Shown here: positions 16,451 through 25,160 of the stretch, one piece after another
How the letters are laid out: each line of letters opens with the position of its first letter
How positions within the stretch are numbered: position 1 is the stretch's first letter
From: Pseudomonas sp. W4I3
Lineage (GTDB): Bacteria > Pseudomonadota > Gammaproteobacteria > Pseudomonadales > Pseudomonadaceae
Direction: 5' to 3'
Assembly: GCF_030816195.1 (NCBI RefSeq)
Contig: NZ_JAUSXS010000001.1
Span: forward strand, 4,177,501-4,241,500
DNA: 64,000 nt
Position numbers and translations under genes: made by a program
The notes under the pieces: model-generated
The model's database searches: none
Seen by the model: the letters and a program-made list of their open reading frames with translations, nothing else
What the model was told of the DNA's origin: nothing

Positions 16451-17852
16451 ACCTGTGGCGGCACTCATGTTGCTGGCGTTGCAAGGGTGTTCCATGGCGC
16501 CCACCTATCAGGTGCCGTCGGTTGACTTGCCGGCGGGTTATCGCGAACAGACCAGCGATGGCCCATGGCACAGCGCGCAACCGTCCGATCAACTGGCGCC
16601 TCAATGGTGGAAACTCTATAACGACGCGAAGCTCGATGAGCTGCAGCAACACCTGCTCAAGGCCAACCCGGACTTGGCCGCGGCGCTGGCGCATTTCGAT
16701 GCGTCCCAGGCGTATGCCAGCCAGTTGCATGCGGGGCTGTTTCCACAAATCACCGCCAGTGCACAACCGTTGCGCCAGCGCCAGTCGGATTCGAAACCGT
16801 TGCGCGGCAGCTCGCAGCCGTCGGTGTACAACAGCAACACCGCCAATTTTTCGTTGAGTTACGACCTGGACCTGTGGGGCAAAATTCGTAACCAGGTCGC
16901 AGCCGGCGACGCCCAGGCGCAAGCGTCCGGCGATGACTTGGCGGTGGCGCGCCTGAGCCTGCAACATCAATTGGCAACGCTGTATGTGCAACTCAATGGG
17001 CTGGATGCGCAGAGCCGGATTCTGAACCGCTCGCTGGACGATTTCAGCCAGGCACTGCAACTCACCCGCAGCCGCTATGAAGGCCAGATCGCCTCTGAAC
17101 TGGACCTGACCCGTGCACAAAGTCAACTGGCCGAGGCCAAGGCACAACTGGATGAAGTGCGCGGGCAGCGCAACCTGACCGAGCACGCCATCGGCGAACT
17201 GGTGGGCGCGGCGGCCAGTGATTTCTCACTGCCGCCCACCCCGCAATTGATCACCTTGCCCGGCATTCCATCGCAACTGCCGAGCCACCTGCTGCAACGC
17301 CGCCCGGACATCGCGGCAGCGGAACGCCGAGTGTTTGCGGCCAATGCCAACATCGGTGTCGCCAAGGCGGCCTGGTATCCGGATTTCAGTCTGACCGGGT
17401 TGATTGGCGGCCAGACCCAGGGCGTGGGCAACCTGCTTTCGGCGCGGAACCGGTATTGGGCGCTGGGCCCGTTGATGAACGTGCCCATCTTCGATGGCGG
17501 ACGCCTGAGTGCCAACGAACGCCAGGCCAAGGCCGAGTTTGAAGAGGCTTCGGCGCAATACCGCAGCCGAGTGTTGAAAGCCGTTCGCGAGGTGGAAGAC
17601 AACCTGGCGCAACTGCGCGATTTGCAGCAGGAGGCGCAGGATGAACAAGCGGCGGCGGATGCGGCGCAGCACACCCAGGCCCTGGCAATGAACAGCTATC
17701 AGGCCGGTGCGGTGAGTTACCTGGATGTGGTGACCGCACAGACGGCGGCGCTGCAGGCACAGCGGACGTTGCAGGCGGTGCAGACAAGGCAGTTGCAGGC
17801 GAGTGTGGGGTTGGTGACAGCGTTGGGGGGTGGCTGGCGGCCGGGTGCCTGA
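16434..17852 (+). CDS. Outer-membrane efflux channel lipoprotein (NodT/OprM type)
   Basis: A 472-residue protein with a lipoprotein signal (LMLLALQGCSMAPTY) and two OEP repeats typical of TolC/OprM channels: first helix set DELQQHLLKANPDLAAALAHFDASQAYASQLHAGLFPQI, and second-half motif LLQRRPDIAAAERRVFAANANIGVAKAAWYPDFSLTGLIG. Its first 17 bases overlap the adaptor gene. It closes the three-gene efflux operon. Confidence 0.93.
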   Translation: MRPRLKPVAALMLLALQGCSMAPTYQVPSVDLPAGYREQTSDGPWHSAQPSDQLAPQWWKLYNDAKLDELQQHLLKANPDLAAALAHFDASQAYASQLHAGLFPQITASAQPLRQRQSDSKPLRGSSQPSVYNSNTANFSLSYDLDLWGKIRNQVAAGDAQAQASGDDLAVARLSLQHQLATLYVQLNGLDAQSRILNRSLDDFSQALQLTRSRYEGQIASELDLTRAQSQLAEAKAQLDEVRGQRNLTEHAIGELVGAAASDFSLPPTPQLITLPGIPSQLPSHLLQRRPDIAAAERRVFAANANIGVAKAAWYPDFSLTGLIGGQTQGVGNLLSARNRYWALGPLMNVPIFDGGRLSANERQAKAEFEEASAQYRSRVLKAVREVEDNLAQLRDLQQEAQDEQAAADAAQHTQALAMNSYQAGAVSYLDVVTAQTAALQAQRTLQAVQTRQLQASVGLVTALGGGWRPGA

Positions 17853-17894
17853 TACCTGCTCGACAATGGGGTCGGCGGCGTCAGCTCCGGCGCC

Positions 17895-17987
17895 ATCGGG
17901 AGCAAGCCCCCTCCCACATTTGGATGTGGGCCAGACACACAATGTATGAACACTGCCGGCCCCTGTGGGAGGGGGCTTGCTCCCGAT
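17895..17987. repeat. REP inverted pair upstream of RAYT
   Basis: One REP in minus orientation (17895-17918, ATCGGGAGCAAGCCCCCTCC...) and one in plus orientation (17964-17987) facing outwards, 45 bases apart. They are in the tail-to-tail order opposite to most other pairs in this window. Confidence 0.9.
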
Positions 17988-18083
17988 AGCGCCCCTCCAG
18001 ACACATCCAGCCAAAAGCCTGCACACCACCTTCGGCCCACCCCATCTAGCCTCTCGGAATCCACTTAGCAGAGAGGCCAAGGA

Positions 18084-18542
18084 ATGCCTGACTTACCCGC
18101 TTCACACCGCCTGCGCATCGGTCGGTACAGCGAACCGAACCGCATCTACTTGATTACCACCAATACCCATGAACGAGTTCGCCTATTCAGCGATTTCCAC
18201 CTCGGGCGCCTGGTCGTCTGGCAATTTCGGATCGCCCAATACCAAGGGCTGGCGAACTCCCTGGCCTGGGTAGTCATGCCTGACCACTTTCACTGGCTGC
18301 TTGAACTGAAAAAAGGCACGCTGGCGGATTTGATGTGCCAAGTAAAATCCAAAAGCACACGAACCATCAACGGCGCGACCGGCCGCAAAGGCCGGCTCTG
18401 GCAAGAAAGCTTCCACGACCGAGCACTGCGCAAAGAGGATGACCTGGTAAACATGGCCAGGTACGTGGTGGCCAACCCACTGCGAGCGGGCCTGGTCGAG
18501 CGGATTGGCGACTACCCACTGTGGGATGCCATCTGGGTCTGA
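18084..18542 (+). CDS. REP-associated tyrosine transposase (RAYT)
   Basis: A 152-residue Y1-HUH enzyme: NRIYLITTNTHERVRLF, the metal-binding HUH motif in VMPDHFHWLLEL (His-Phe-His), and the nucleophile Tyr in NMARYVVANPLRAGLVERI. RAYTs are domesticated relatives of IS200/IS605 transposases that nick single-stranded REP hairpins and are thought to spread REP/BIME elements. The gene is bracketed by REP pairs at 17895-17987 and 18570-18659, the usual REPtron arrangement. It is intact, with no frameshift. The nearest neighbours are unrelated genes, consistent with an autonomous unit. Confidence 0.92.
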   Translation: MPDLPASHRLRIGRYSEPNRIYLITTNTHERVRLFSDFHLGRLVVWQFRIAQYQGLANSLAWVVMPDHFHWLLELKKGTLADLMCQVKSKSTRTINGATGRKGRLWQESFHDRALRKEDDLVNMARYVVANPLRAGLVERIGDYPLWDAIWV

Positions 18543-18569
18543 CGCTGTATCTGAAGCACACCGTTCAAA

Positions 18570-18659
18570 TGTGGGAGGGGGCTTGCTCCCGATGACGGTG
18601 GGTCAGTCAATAAGTCTGGTGACTGGTACACCGCCATCGGGAGCAAGCCCCCTCCCACA
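18570..18659. repeat. REP inverted pair downstream of RAYT
   Basis: REP in plus orientation (18570-18593) and in minus orientation (18636-18659), separated by 42 bases. Both carry the canonical 24-bp sequence. Confidence 0.92.
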
Positions 18660-18673
18660 TTTTTAATCACATT

Positions 18674-19957
18674 TCAGGCCGCAAGTTTGCCGCTGGCAAT
18701 AGCGGCCGAAGCGGCCAGCATGGCGCGCAACAGCACCGCACACCCCGCCGCCAGATCATCCGGCGCGGCATTTTCGATTTCGTTATGGCTGATGCCGCCT
18801 TCACACGGCACAAAGATCATGCCCGCCGGCCCCAGCTCAGCAATGAAAATCGCGTCGTGCCCTGCCCCGCTGACGATGTCCATGTTCGACAAGCCCAAGC
18901 CATTGGCCGCATCGCGCACGGCATCCACGCAGCCGTTATCGAAGTACAGCGGCGGGAAGTCAGCGGTGGGTTCCATTTCGAAACTCAGCCCATGCTTGGC
19001 ACAGGTCTCATCGATCACCTTGCGCACCTGGGCAATCATTGATTCAAGTCGCTCCGGCTCCAGATGACGAAAATCCAGGGTCATGCGCACTTCGCCAGGA
19101 ATGACATTGCGCGAACCGGGATACGCCTGCAGGCAGCCCACGGTGCCGCAGGCATGGGGCTGGTGCCGCAGCGCCGCCGCATTCACCGCAGCCACCACCG
19201 CGGCCGCGCCTACCAGCGCATCCTTGCGCAGGTGCATCGGCGTAGGCCCCGCGTGTGCCTCAACGCCGCGCAGTTTCAGGTCGAACCACTTCTGCCCGAG
19301 TGCGCCGAGCACCACGCCGATGGTCTTGTTCTCGTCTTCCAGAATCGGCCCCTGTTCGATATGCGCTTCGAAGTACGCCCCGACCTTGTGCCCGCTGACC
19401 GGCCGCCTCCCCGCATAGCCGATCGCATTCAACGCATCGCCTACGCTCACGCCGTCTGCATCGACCTTGGCCAGGGTATCGGCCAGGCTGAATTTCTCGG
19501 CGAACACCCCGGAACCCATCATGCAGGGTGGAAAGCGCGAGCCTTCTTCGTTGGTCCACACCACCACCTCCAGCGGCGCCTCGGTTTCAAGCTTGAGGTC
19601 GTTGAGGGTGCGCAGCACTTCCACACCGGCCAGCACGCCGAAGCAACCGTCGAACTTGCCGCCAGTGGGCTGGGTGTCGATATGGCTGCCGGTCATCACC
19701 GGTGGCAAGTCGGGATTGCGCCCTGGGCGTCGGGCGAAGATATTGCCGATGCCGTCGACGGTCACCGTGCAACCGGCCTGCTCACACCACTGCACGAACA
19801 GGTCGCGGGCCTTGCGGTCGAGGTCAGTGAGGGCCAGTCGGCACACCCCGCCTTTGGGGGTGGCGCCGAGCTTGGCCAGGTCCATCAGCGACTGCCACAA
19901 ACGGTCGCGGTTGATGTGCTGATGGGTCGATTGCAGAACGTCGAGGGCAGCGTTCAT
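18674..19957 (-). CDS. Zn-dependent M20-type N-carbamoyl amidohydrolase
   Basis: A 427-residue enzyme of the M20/M28-like hydantoinase/carbamoylase family: GSHIDTQPTGGKFDGCFGVLAGVEVL (metal His/Asp), WTNEEGSRFPPCMMGSGVF (metal Glu pair), FEAHIEQGPILE, and a C-terminal SGAGHDAIFIAELGPAGMIFVPCEGGISHNE. Members hydrolyse N-carbamoyl amino acids, N-carbamoyl-beta-alanine or allantoate. Next to dihydropyrimidinase and dihydropyrimidine dehydrogenase, the natural role is beta-ureidopropionase, releasing beta-alanine, CO2 and ammonia. The start at 19957 is supported by GGAGATCCCC just upstream. Likely co-transcribed with the NCS1 transporter gene upstream of it. Confidence 0.88.
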   Translation of the reverse strand: MNAALDVLQSTHQHINRDRLWQSLMDLAKLGATPKGGVCRLALTDLDRKARDLFVQWCEQAGCTVTVDGIGNIFARRPGRNPDLPPVMTGSHIDTQPTGGKFDGCFGVLAGVEVLRTLNDLKLETEAPLEVVVWTNEEGSRFPPCMMGSGVFAEKFSLADTLAKVDADGVSVGDALNAIGYAGRRPVSGHKVGAYFEAHIEQGPILEDENKTIGVVLGALGQKWFDLKLRGVEAHAGPTPMHLRKDALVGAAAVVAAVNAAALRHQPHACGTVGCLQAYPGSRNVIPGEVRMTLDFRHLEPERLESMIAQVRKVIDETCAKHGLSFEMEPTADFPPLYFDNGCVDAVRDAANGLGLSNMDIVSGAGHDAIFIAELGPAGMIFVPCEGGISHNEIENAAPDDLAAGCAVLLRAMLAASAAIASGKLAA

Positions 19958-20005
19958 GGGGATCTCCTCAGGCTGAGTTTTTCTTAAGATTGGAACACGG
20001 TCCAA

Positions 20006-20094
20006 TGTGGGAGGGGGCTTGCTCCCGATAGCGGTGGATCAATCAATGATGCTGTGATTGAAATACCGCAATCGGGAGCAGGCCCCCTCCCACA
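20006..20094. repeat. REP inverted pair
   Basis: REP plus (20006-20029) and REP minus (20071-20094; one base differs, CAGG for CAAG), between the amidohydrolase and transporter genes. Confidence 0.9.
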
Positions 20095-20116
20095 CTGGGA
20101 TTGCATTCCACTTGCG

Positions 20117-21604
20117 TTACAGCGCGGATTTCGCCGGTACTGGACTGACACCGCGCCTGGCATTCAAACCGTAATACAACACCCCGCCCAACGCCGAACC
20201 GGTAAACCAGCCGTAGCTGTAGAACCAGCTGAACGCATCGCTGCCCAGCGACATCAAGGTCAGCGCCACCGGCACGCCAAACGCGATGAACCCACTCCAG
20301 TTCCAGGCCGGGTACACGTCGTCGCGGTAGAGCCCCGCCAGGTCCAGCTGCTGTTTGCGGGTAATGAAGTAGTCCACCACCATGATCCCGGCGATCGGCC
20401 CCAACAGGCTGGAGTAGCCGAGCAACCAGTTGGAATACACGGTCTCCAGGCTGACATCGGAAACGATCAGCCCGAGCTTTTTCAGCAGCTCATGGGCCAT
20501 CAGCGCCAGCCCCACCAGCCCGGTCAGCATCACGGCCTTGGTGCGGTTGATCAGCTTGGGCGCAAGGTTCTGGAAGTCGTTGGTCGGCGAGACGATGTTC
20601 GCCGCCGTATTGGTCGACAAGGTGGCAATGATGATCAGCGCCATGGCGATGGCGACCCACACCGGGCTCTGGATATGGCCGATCAGGCTGACCGGGTCGG
20701 ACACACTCACGCCCACCAGTTTCACCGAGGCGGCCGTCATGATCACGCCCAGGGAGGCGAACAGGAACATGGTCAGTGGCAGGCCGAAAATCTGCCCGAG
20801 GATCTGGTCTTTCTGGCTTTTGGCGTAGCGGCTGAAGTCTGGAATGTTCAACGACAAGGTCGCCCAGAAACCCACCATCGCCGTCAGGCCGGCCATGAAG
20901 TAACCGGTGAGGCTCGCGCCTTCGGGACGCTTGGGCGGGATCGCCATCAGTTCGCTGATCGATACATTCGGCATCGCCCATACCAACAAGCCAATACCCA
21001 CCGCTACCAGCAACGGTGCCGACAGGGTTTCCAGGCGCTTGATCGACTCGGCGCCGCGCAGCACCACCCACAGGTTGAGGGTCCAGAACAGCATGAAACC
21101 AATCACCTCACCGGTGCCGCCGAGGGATTTCCAGCCCTCGAAAATCGAGCCGAGAAACAGGTGAATCGCCAACCCGCCGAACAGGGTTTGAATACCAAAC
21201 CAGCCGCACGCCACCAGCGCCCGAATCAGACACGGCACGTTGGAACCGAGGATGCCGAAGGATGAGCGCAACAGCACCGGAAACGGAATGCCGTACTTGG
21301 TACCGGGAAACGCATTGAGGGTCAGGGGAATGAGCACCACGATGTTGGCCAGCAGAATCGCCATCAGCGCCTCGCCCACCGACAACCCGAAGTAGGCGGT
21401 GAGCACACCGCCCAGGGTGTAGGTGGGCACGCAGATCGACATGCCGACCCACAGCGCGGTGATATGCCAGGTGTTCCAGGTACGTTCGTGCACCTTGGTC
21501 GGTGCCATGTCGTGGTTGTAGCGAGGGCTGTCGAGGACGTCGGGGCCGGCGTCGAGTTCGTACAGGCCGTTACGCTCAATGACTTGCGATCTGTTCTGTT
21601 GCAT
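20117..21604 (-). CDS. NCS1-family nucleobase/hydantoin/allantoin transporter
   Basis: A 495-residue membrane protein with about 12 hydrophobic segments and NCS1 hallmarks: the N-terminal LDSPRYNHDMAPTKVHERTWNTWHITALWVGM and a loop with NIPDFSRYAKSQKDQ. NCS1 carriers bring in uracil, cytosine, allantoin or hydantoins with Na+ or H+. Given the pathway around it, uracil, dihydrouracil or a related pyrimidine is the likely substrate. The start at 21604 follows GGAGCGGCC. Divergent from the dihydropyrimidinase gene across a 603-base gap. Confidence 0.9.
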   Translation of the reverse strand: MQQNRSQVIERNGLYELDAGPDVLDSPRYNHDMAPTKVHERTWNTWHITALWVGMSICVPTYTLGGVLTAYFGLSVGEALMAILLANIVVLIPLTLNAFPGTKYGIPFPVLLRSSFGILGSNVPCLIRALVACGWFGIQTLFGGLAIHLFLGSIFEGWKSLGGTGEVIGFMLFWTLNLWVVLRGAESIKRLETLSAPLLVAVGIGLLVWAMPNVSISELMAIPPKRPEGASLTGYFMAGLTAMVGFWATLSLNIPDFSRYAKSQKDQILGQIFGLPLTMFLFASLGVIMTAASVKLVGVSVSDPVSLIGHIQSPVWVAIAMALIIIATLSTNTAANIVSPTNDFQNLAPKLINRTKAVMLTGLVGLALMAHELLKKLGLIVSDVSLETVYSNWLLGYSSLLGPIAGIMVVDYFITRKQQLDLAGLYRDDVYPAWNWSGFIAFGVPVALTLMSLGSDAFSWFYSYGWFTGSALGGVLYYGLNARRGVSPVPAKSAL

Positions 21605-22046
21605 GGCCGCTCCACGGTTTTTTTTAAAATTATTGTTGCTCACCTGCCCAGCTAAGGCAGGCGGCCGGAGTACCTCGTTTACAACATGACATCTCAGGCC
21701 CGGCCAGCCGCCACTGCACTCAATAACCGTGCCGACCAGCACTTCCCGACCCACACTGCATCTATAAGTGGCTGATGTTTATCAGCTTTATCTCATTGAC
21801 CGATTGCGTCTTCGAAACTTGCCATGCGCCCCAGGCGGGGCAGCACGCAAGTTGTACGAACCCGAAGGACTCAAACTGGTGCGACACAATTATTTTTATT
21901 TCCCGACGCCGTCAAGCGCCGTCTCTCAACCGGCTGATTTGCAATAAGAAATGTTGCTCAAATCGGCAACCTGTCAAGTGCGTCAAAATGGTGTTTGGCT
22001 GCTTCATTTTGGTGAATAACGTTTTTTATCTATGTAAATCAGTTAG

Positions 22047-22061
22047 TTATAACTGTTATAA
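22047..22061. promoter_or_regulatory. Candidate operator in pyrimidine-catabolism promoter region
   Basis: Perfect 15-bp palindrome TTATAACTGTTATAA, overlapping a second inverted repeat (22040-22055), about 150 bases upstream of the dihydropyrimidinase start in an AT-rich stretch. Its ligand protein is unknown; the nearby TetR-type regulator is the obvious candidate. Confidence 0.4.
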
Positions 22062-22109
22062 GCTTAATAAAAATATTCTTGCCCAATCGAAAAACTCGGG
22101 CTAGTTTCT

Positions 22110-22133
22110 ATTCCTGTCACCGATGACAGGAAT
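22110..22133. promoter_or_regulatory. 10-bp hairpin in the leader of the dihydropyrimidinase gene
   Basis: Perfect stem ATTCCTGTCA / TGACAGGAAT with loop CCGA, 75 bases before the start codon. No T-run follows on the plus strand, so it is more likely an operator or a structured leader than a terminator. Confidence 0.4.
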
Positions 22134-22207
22134 TAACCGACCATCGGCGCGCCGTATTACAACACTTAGAACTGGCACAAGCCGGTCAAGCCTGTGAGGA
22201 ACTCGAC

Positions 22208-23647
22208 ATGTCGCTGTTGATCCGTGGCGCCACCGTTATTACCCATGATGAAAGTTACCGCGCCGATGTGTTATGCGCCGGCGGTCTGATCCGTGCTATT
22301 GGCACGAACCTGGATCTTCCGACCGGCACCGAAGTACTCGATGGCAGTGGCCAGTACTTGATGCCCGGTGGTATCGACCCCCATACCCATATGCAACTAC
22401 CGTTCATGGGCACCGTGGCCAGTGAAGACTTTTTCAGTGGCACGGCGGCGGGGCTGGCCGGTGGTACCACGTCGATCATCGACTTCGTGATCCCCAACCC
22501 GCAGCAGTCCTTGATGGAGGCGTTCCACCAGTGGCGCGGCTGGGCCGAGAAATCGGCGTCCGACTACGGCTTTCATGTGGCGATCACTTGGTGGAGCGAA
22601 CAGGTCCGCGAGGACATGGCCGAACTGGTCAGCCATCACGGCATCAACAGCTTCAAGCATTTCATGGCCTACAAGAACGCAATCATGGCGGCCGACGACA
22701 CCCTGGTGGCCAGTTTCGAGCGCTGCCTGGAATTGGGTGCGGTGCCCACCGTGCATGCGGAAAATGGCGAGCTGGTTTATCACCTGCAGCGCAAGTTGAT
22801 GGCCCAGGGCATCACCGGGCCGGAAGCGCATCCACTGTCGCGGCCTTCCCAGGTCGAAGGCGAAGCGGCCAGCCGTGCGATCCGCATCGCCGAGACCATC
22901 GGCACGCCGCTGTACCTGGTGCACGTCTCCACCCGGGAAGCGCTGGACGAAATCACCTACGCCCGCAGCAAAGGGCAGCCGGTCTACGGCGAAGTGCTCG
23001 CCGGCCACTTGCTGCTCGACGACAGCGTCTATCAACACCCCGACTGGCAGACCGCCGCCGGCTACGTGATGAGCCCACCGTTCCGCCCACGCGGGCACCA
23101 AGAGGCGCTGTGGCACGGCTTGCAAGCCGGCAACCTGCACACCACCGCCACCGACCACTGCTGCTTCTGCGCCGAGCAAAAGGCCGCCGGGCGTGACGAC
23201 TTCAGCAAGATCCCCAACGGCACTGCCGGCATTGAAGACCGCATGGCGCTGCTGTGGCATGAGGGCGTCAATACCGGGCGCCTGTCGATGCACGAATTCG
23301 TCGCACTGACCTCCACCAATACCGCGAAGATCTTCAACCTCTACCCGCGCAAAGGCGCGATCCGCGTAGGCGCCGATGCCGACCTGGTGCTGTGGGACCC
23401 AGACGGCACGCGCACCATTTCCGCCAAGACCCATCATCAGCAGGTCGACTTCAACATCTTCGAAGGCAAGACCGTACGCGGCGTGCCGAGCCACACCATC
23501 AGCCAGGGCAAGCTGGTCTGGGCCGATGGCGACCTGCGCGCCGAGCGCGGCGCCGGACGCTATGTGCCGCGGCCGGCGTATCCGTCGGTGTTCGAGCAGT
23601 TGAGCAAGCGGGCGGAGCAGTCCAGGCCCACTGCTGTGAAACGCTGA
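22208..23647 (+). CDS. Dihydropyrimidinase (D-hydantoinase)
   Basis: A 479-residue cyclic amidohydrolase. Metal site: GGIDPHTHMQLPFMG (His-x-His), the carboxylated Lys region NSFKHFMAYKNAIM, HAENGELV, and YLVHVSTREALDEI. The substrate-loop pattern TATDHCCFCAEQKAAGRDDFSKIPNGTAGIEDRM is typical of dihydropyrimidinases. It opens dihydrouracil or dihydrothymine to N-carbamoyl-beta-amino acids. Start ATG at 22208 after GTGAGGAACTCGAC. It heads the block that continues, after a REP pair, with both dehydrogenase subunits. Confidence 0.95.
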   Translation: MSLLIRGATVITHDESYRADVLCAGGLIRAIGTNLDLPTGTEVLDGSGQYLMPGGIDPHTHMQLPFMGTVASEDFFSGTAAGLAGGTTSIIDFVIPNPQQSLMEAFHQWRGWAEKSASDYGFHVAITWWSEQVREDMAELVSHHGINSFKHFMAYKNAIMAADDTLVASFERCLELGAVPTVHAENGELVYHLQRKLMAQGITGPEAHPLSRPSQVEGEAASRAIRIAETIGTPLYLVHVSTREALDEITYARSKGQPVYGEVLAGHLLLDDSVYQHPDWQTAAGYVMSPPFRPRGHQEALWHGLQAGNLHTTATDHCCFCAEQKAAGRDDFSKIPNGTAGIEDRMALLWHEGVNTGRLSMHEFVALTSTNTAKIFNLYPRKGAIRVGADADLVLWDPDGTRTISAKTHHQQVDFNIFEGKTVRGVPSHTISQGKLVWADGDLRAERGAGRYVPRPAYPSVFEQLSKRAEQSRPTAVKR

Positions 23648-23654
23648 GACCGCT

Positions 23655-23726
23655 ATCGGGAGCAAGCCCCCTCCCACACTTGAATGTGTTCACACATCAA
23701 AATGTGGGAGGGGGCTTGCTCCCGAT
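23655..23726. repeat. REP pair between dihydropyrimidinase and dehydrogenase genes
   Basis: REP minus (23655-23678) and REP plus (23703-23726), only 24 bases apart, starting 7 bases after the dihydropyrimidinase stop. Being inside a presumed operon, they could form an RNA hairpin that affects downstream expression. Confidence 0.9.
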
Positions 23727-23792
23727 GAGGCCAGTACAGGCAACAAGATGCCCGCTTAGAGGCAATCCAGAAAAAACCGTGAGGCCACCACC

Positions 23793-25160
23793 GTGATCCA
23801 GACCCTGACCCACCTTCCCCACCCCCGCGACGACGAGGCGACCCTCGCCAGCCATTTCACCGACCTGGCACCGCCCCTCAACGCCCGCCAGGCGCAACTG
23901 GAAGCCTCGCGCTGCCTGTATTGCTACGACGCACCCTGCGTCAACGCGTGCCCCAGCGACATCGATATCCCGTCGTTCATCCGCAACATCCACACCGAAA
24001 ACGTCCAGGGCGCGGCGCAGACAATTCTCTCGGCGAATATCCTCGGCGGCAGCTGCGCACGGGTCTGTCCCACCGAGATCCTGTGTCAGCAGGCCTGCGT
24101 GCGGAACAACGCCGAAGAATGCGCCCCGGTGCTGATCGGCCTGCTGCAACGCTACGCGGTGGACAACGCCCACTTCAGCCACCACCCCTTCCAGCGCGCG
24201 GCGCTCACCGGCAAACGCATCGCCGTGGTCGGTGCCGGGCCGGCGGGCTTGGCCTGCGCTCACCGCGCGGCGCTGCACGGCCATGACGTGGTGATCTTCG
24301 AAGCGCGGGAAAAAGCCGGCGGCTTGAACGAATACGGGATCGCCAAGTACAAGCTGGTGGATGACTTCGCCCAGAAGGAACTGGATTTCCTGCTGCAGAT
24401 CGGCGGCATCGACATCCGTCACGGCCAGCGCCTGGGTGACAACCTCACCCTCAGCGAACTGCATTCCCAATTCGATGCGGTGTTCCTCGGCCTCGGCCTG
24501 GCGGCCAGCAAACAGTTGGGTTTGCCCCACGAGGACGCCCCCGGCCTGCTCGCCGCCACCGACTACATCCGCGAACTGCGCCAGGCCGATGACCTCACCC
24601 AACTGCCGCTGGCCGACCGCTGCATCGTGCTTGGCGCCGGCAACACCGCCATCGACATGGCCGTGCAAATGGCCCGCCTCGGTGCGCGGGACGTGAACCT
24701 GGTGTACCGCCGTGGCCTGGCCGACATGGGCGCGACCCAGCATGAGCAGGACATCGCCAAGGCCAATCAGGTACGCCTGCTGACCTGGGCCCAACCGGAG
24801 CACGTGTTGCTCGATGATCAGGGGCACGTACGCGGTATGCGCTTTGCCCGCACGCGCATGGAGAACGGTCGCCTGCACCCCACCGGAGAAACCTTCGAGC
24901 TGGCCGCAGACGCCATTTTCAAGGCCATCGGCCAGGGCTTTGCCAGCGAAGCGCTGCACGACCCGCTGGCCCAGCAACTGCACCGCGTGGGCGAACGCAT
25001 CTTCGTCGACGAACATCTGCGCACCAGCATTCCCGGGGTGTATGCCGGCGGTGACTGCGTCAGCCTCGGCCAGGACCTTACCGTGCAGGCCGTGCAACAC
25101 GGCAAGCTGGCCGCCGAGGCTATGCACGCCCAACTCATGCTCAATGTGGAGGCCGCGTAA
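23793..25160 (+). CDS. preT: NAD-dependent dihydropyrimidine dehydrogenase, FAD/NAD subunit
   Basis: A 455-residue GltD-like flavoprotein. N-terminal Fe-S cysteines (SRCLYCYDAPCVNACPSDID, then CARVCPTEILCQQAC), an FAD dinucleotide fold (VVGAGPAGLACAHRAALHGHDV) and an NAD fold (CIVLGAGNTAIDMAVQMARLG). It transfers electrons between NAD(H) and the partner subunit. Also called PydX in Pseudomonas. The start is GTG at 23793, with GAGG upstream. Its last base is the first base of the next gene's ATG (TAATG overlap), indicating coupled translation and a two-subunit complex. Confidence 0.92.
   Translation: MIQTLTHLPHPRDDEATLASHFTDLAPPLNARQAQLEASRCLYCYDAPCVNACPSDIDIPSFIRNIHTENVQGAAQTILSANILGGSCARVCPTEILCQQACVRNNAEECAPVLIGLLQRYAVDNAHFSHHPFQRAALTGKRIAVVGAGPAGLACAHRAALHGHDVVIFEAREKAGGLNEYGIAKYKLVDDFAQKELDFLLQIGGIDIRHGQRLGDNLTLSELHSQFDAVFLGLGLAASKQLGLPHEDAPGLLAATDYIRELRQADDLTQLPLADRCIVLGAGNTAIDMAVQMARLGARDVNLVYRRGLADMGATQHEQDIAKANQVRLLTWAQPEHVLLDDQGHVRGMRFARTRMENGRLHPTGETFELAADAIFKAIGQGFASEALHDPLAQQLHRVGERIFVDEHLRTSIPGVYAGGDCVSLGQDLTVQAVQHGKLAAEAMHAQLMLNVEAA

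Larger units (their letters stand above)
21605..22207. other. Long divergent promoter region of the pyrimidine-catabolism genes
   Basis: 603 bases without a supportable gene. The right half (about 21950-22100) is clearly AT-rich, unlike its surroundings. It holds three palindromes: CAGTTA-GTTA-TAACTG (22040-22055), TTATAAC-T-GTTATAA (22047-22061, overlapping the first) and a 10-bp stem ATTCCTGTCA-CCGA-TGACAGGAAT (22110-22133). The region should contain the promoters for both the transporter (leftward) and the dihydropyrimidinase operon (rightward). Confidence 0.6.

Noticed and set aside
17895..18659. Regularly spaced repeats suggesting a CRISPR array
   Set aside because: The repeats are inverted REP pairs around a RAYT gene, not direct repeats with uniform spacers; no cas genes are present.
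22140..22207. A sigma-54 promoter (TGGCAC) before the dihydropyrimidinase gene
   Set aside because: No TTGC element at the required spacing.
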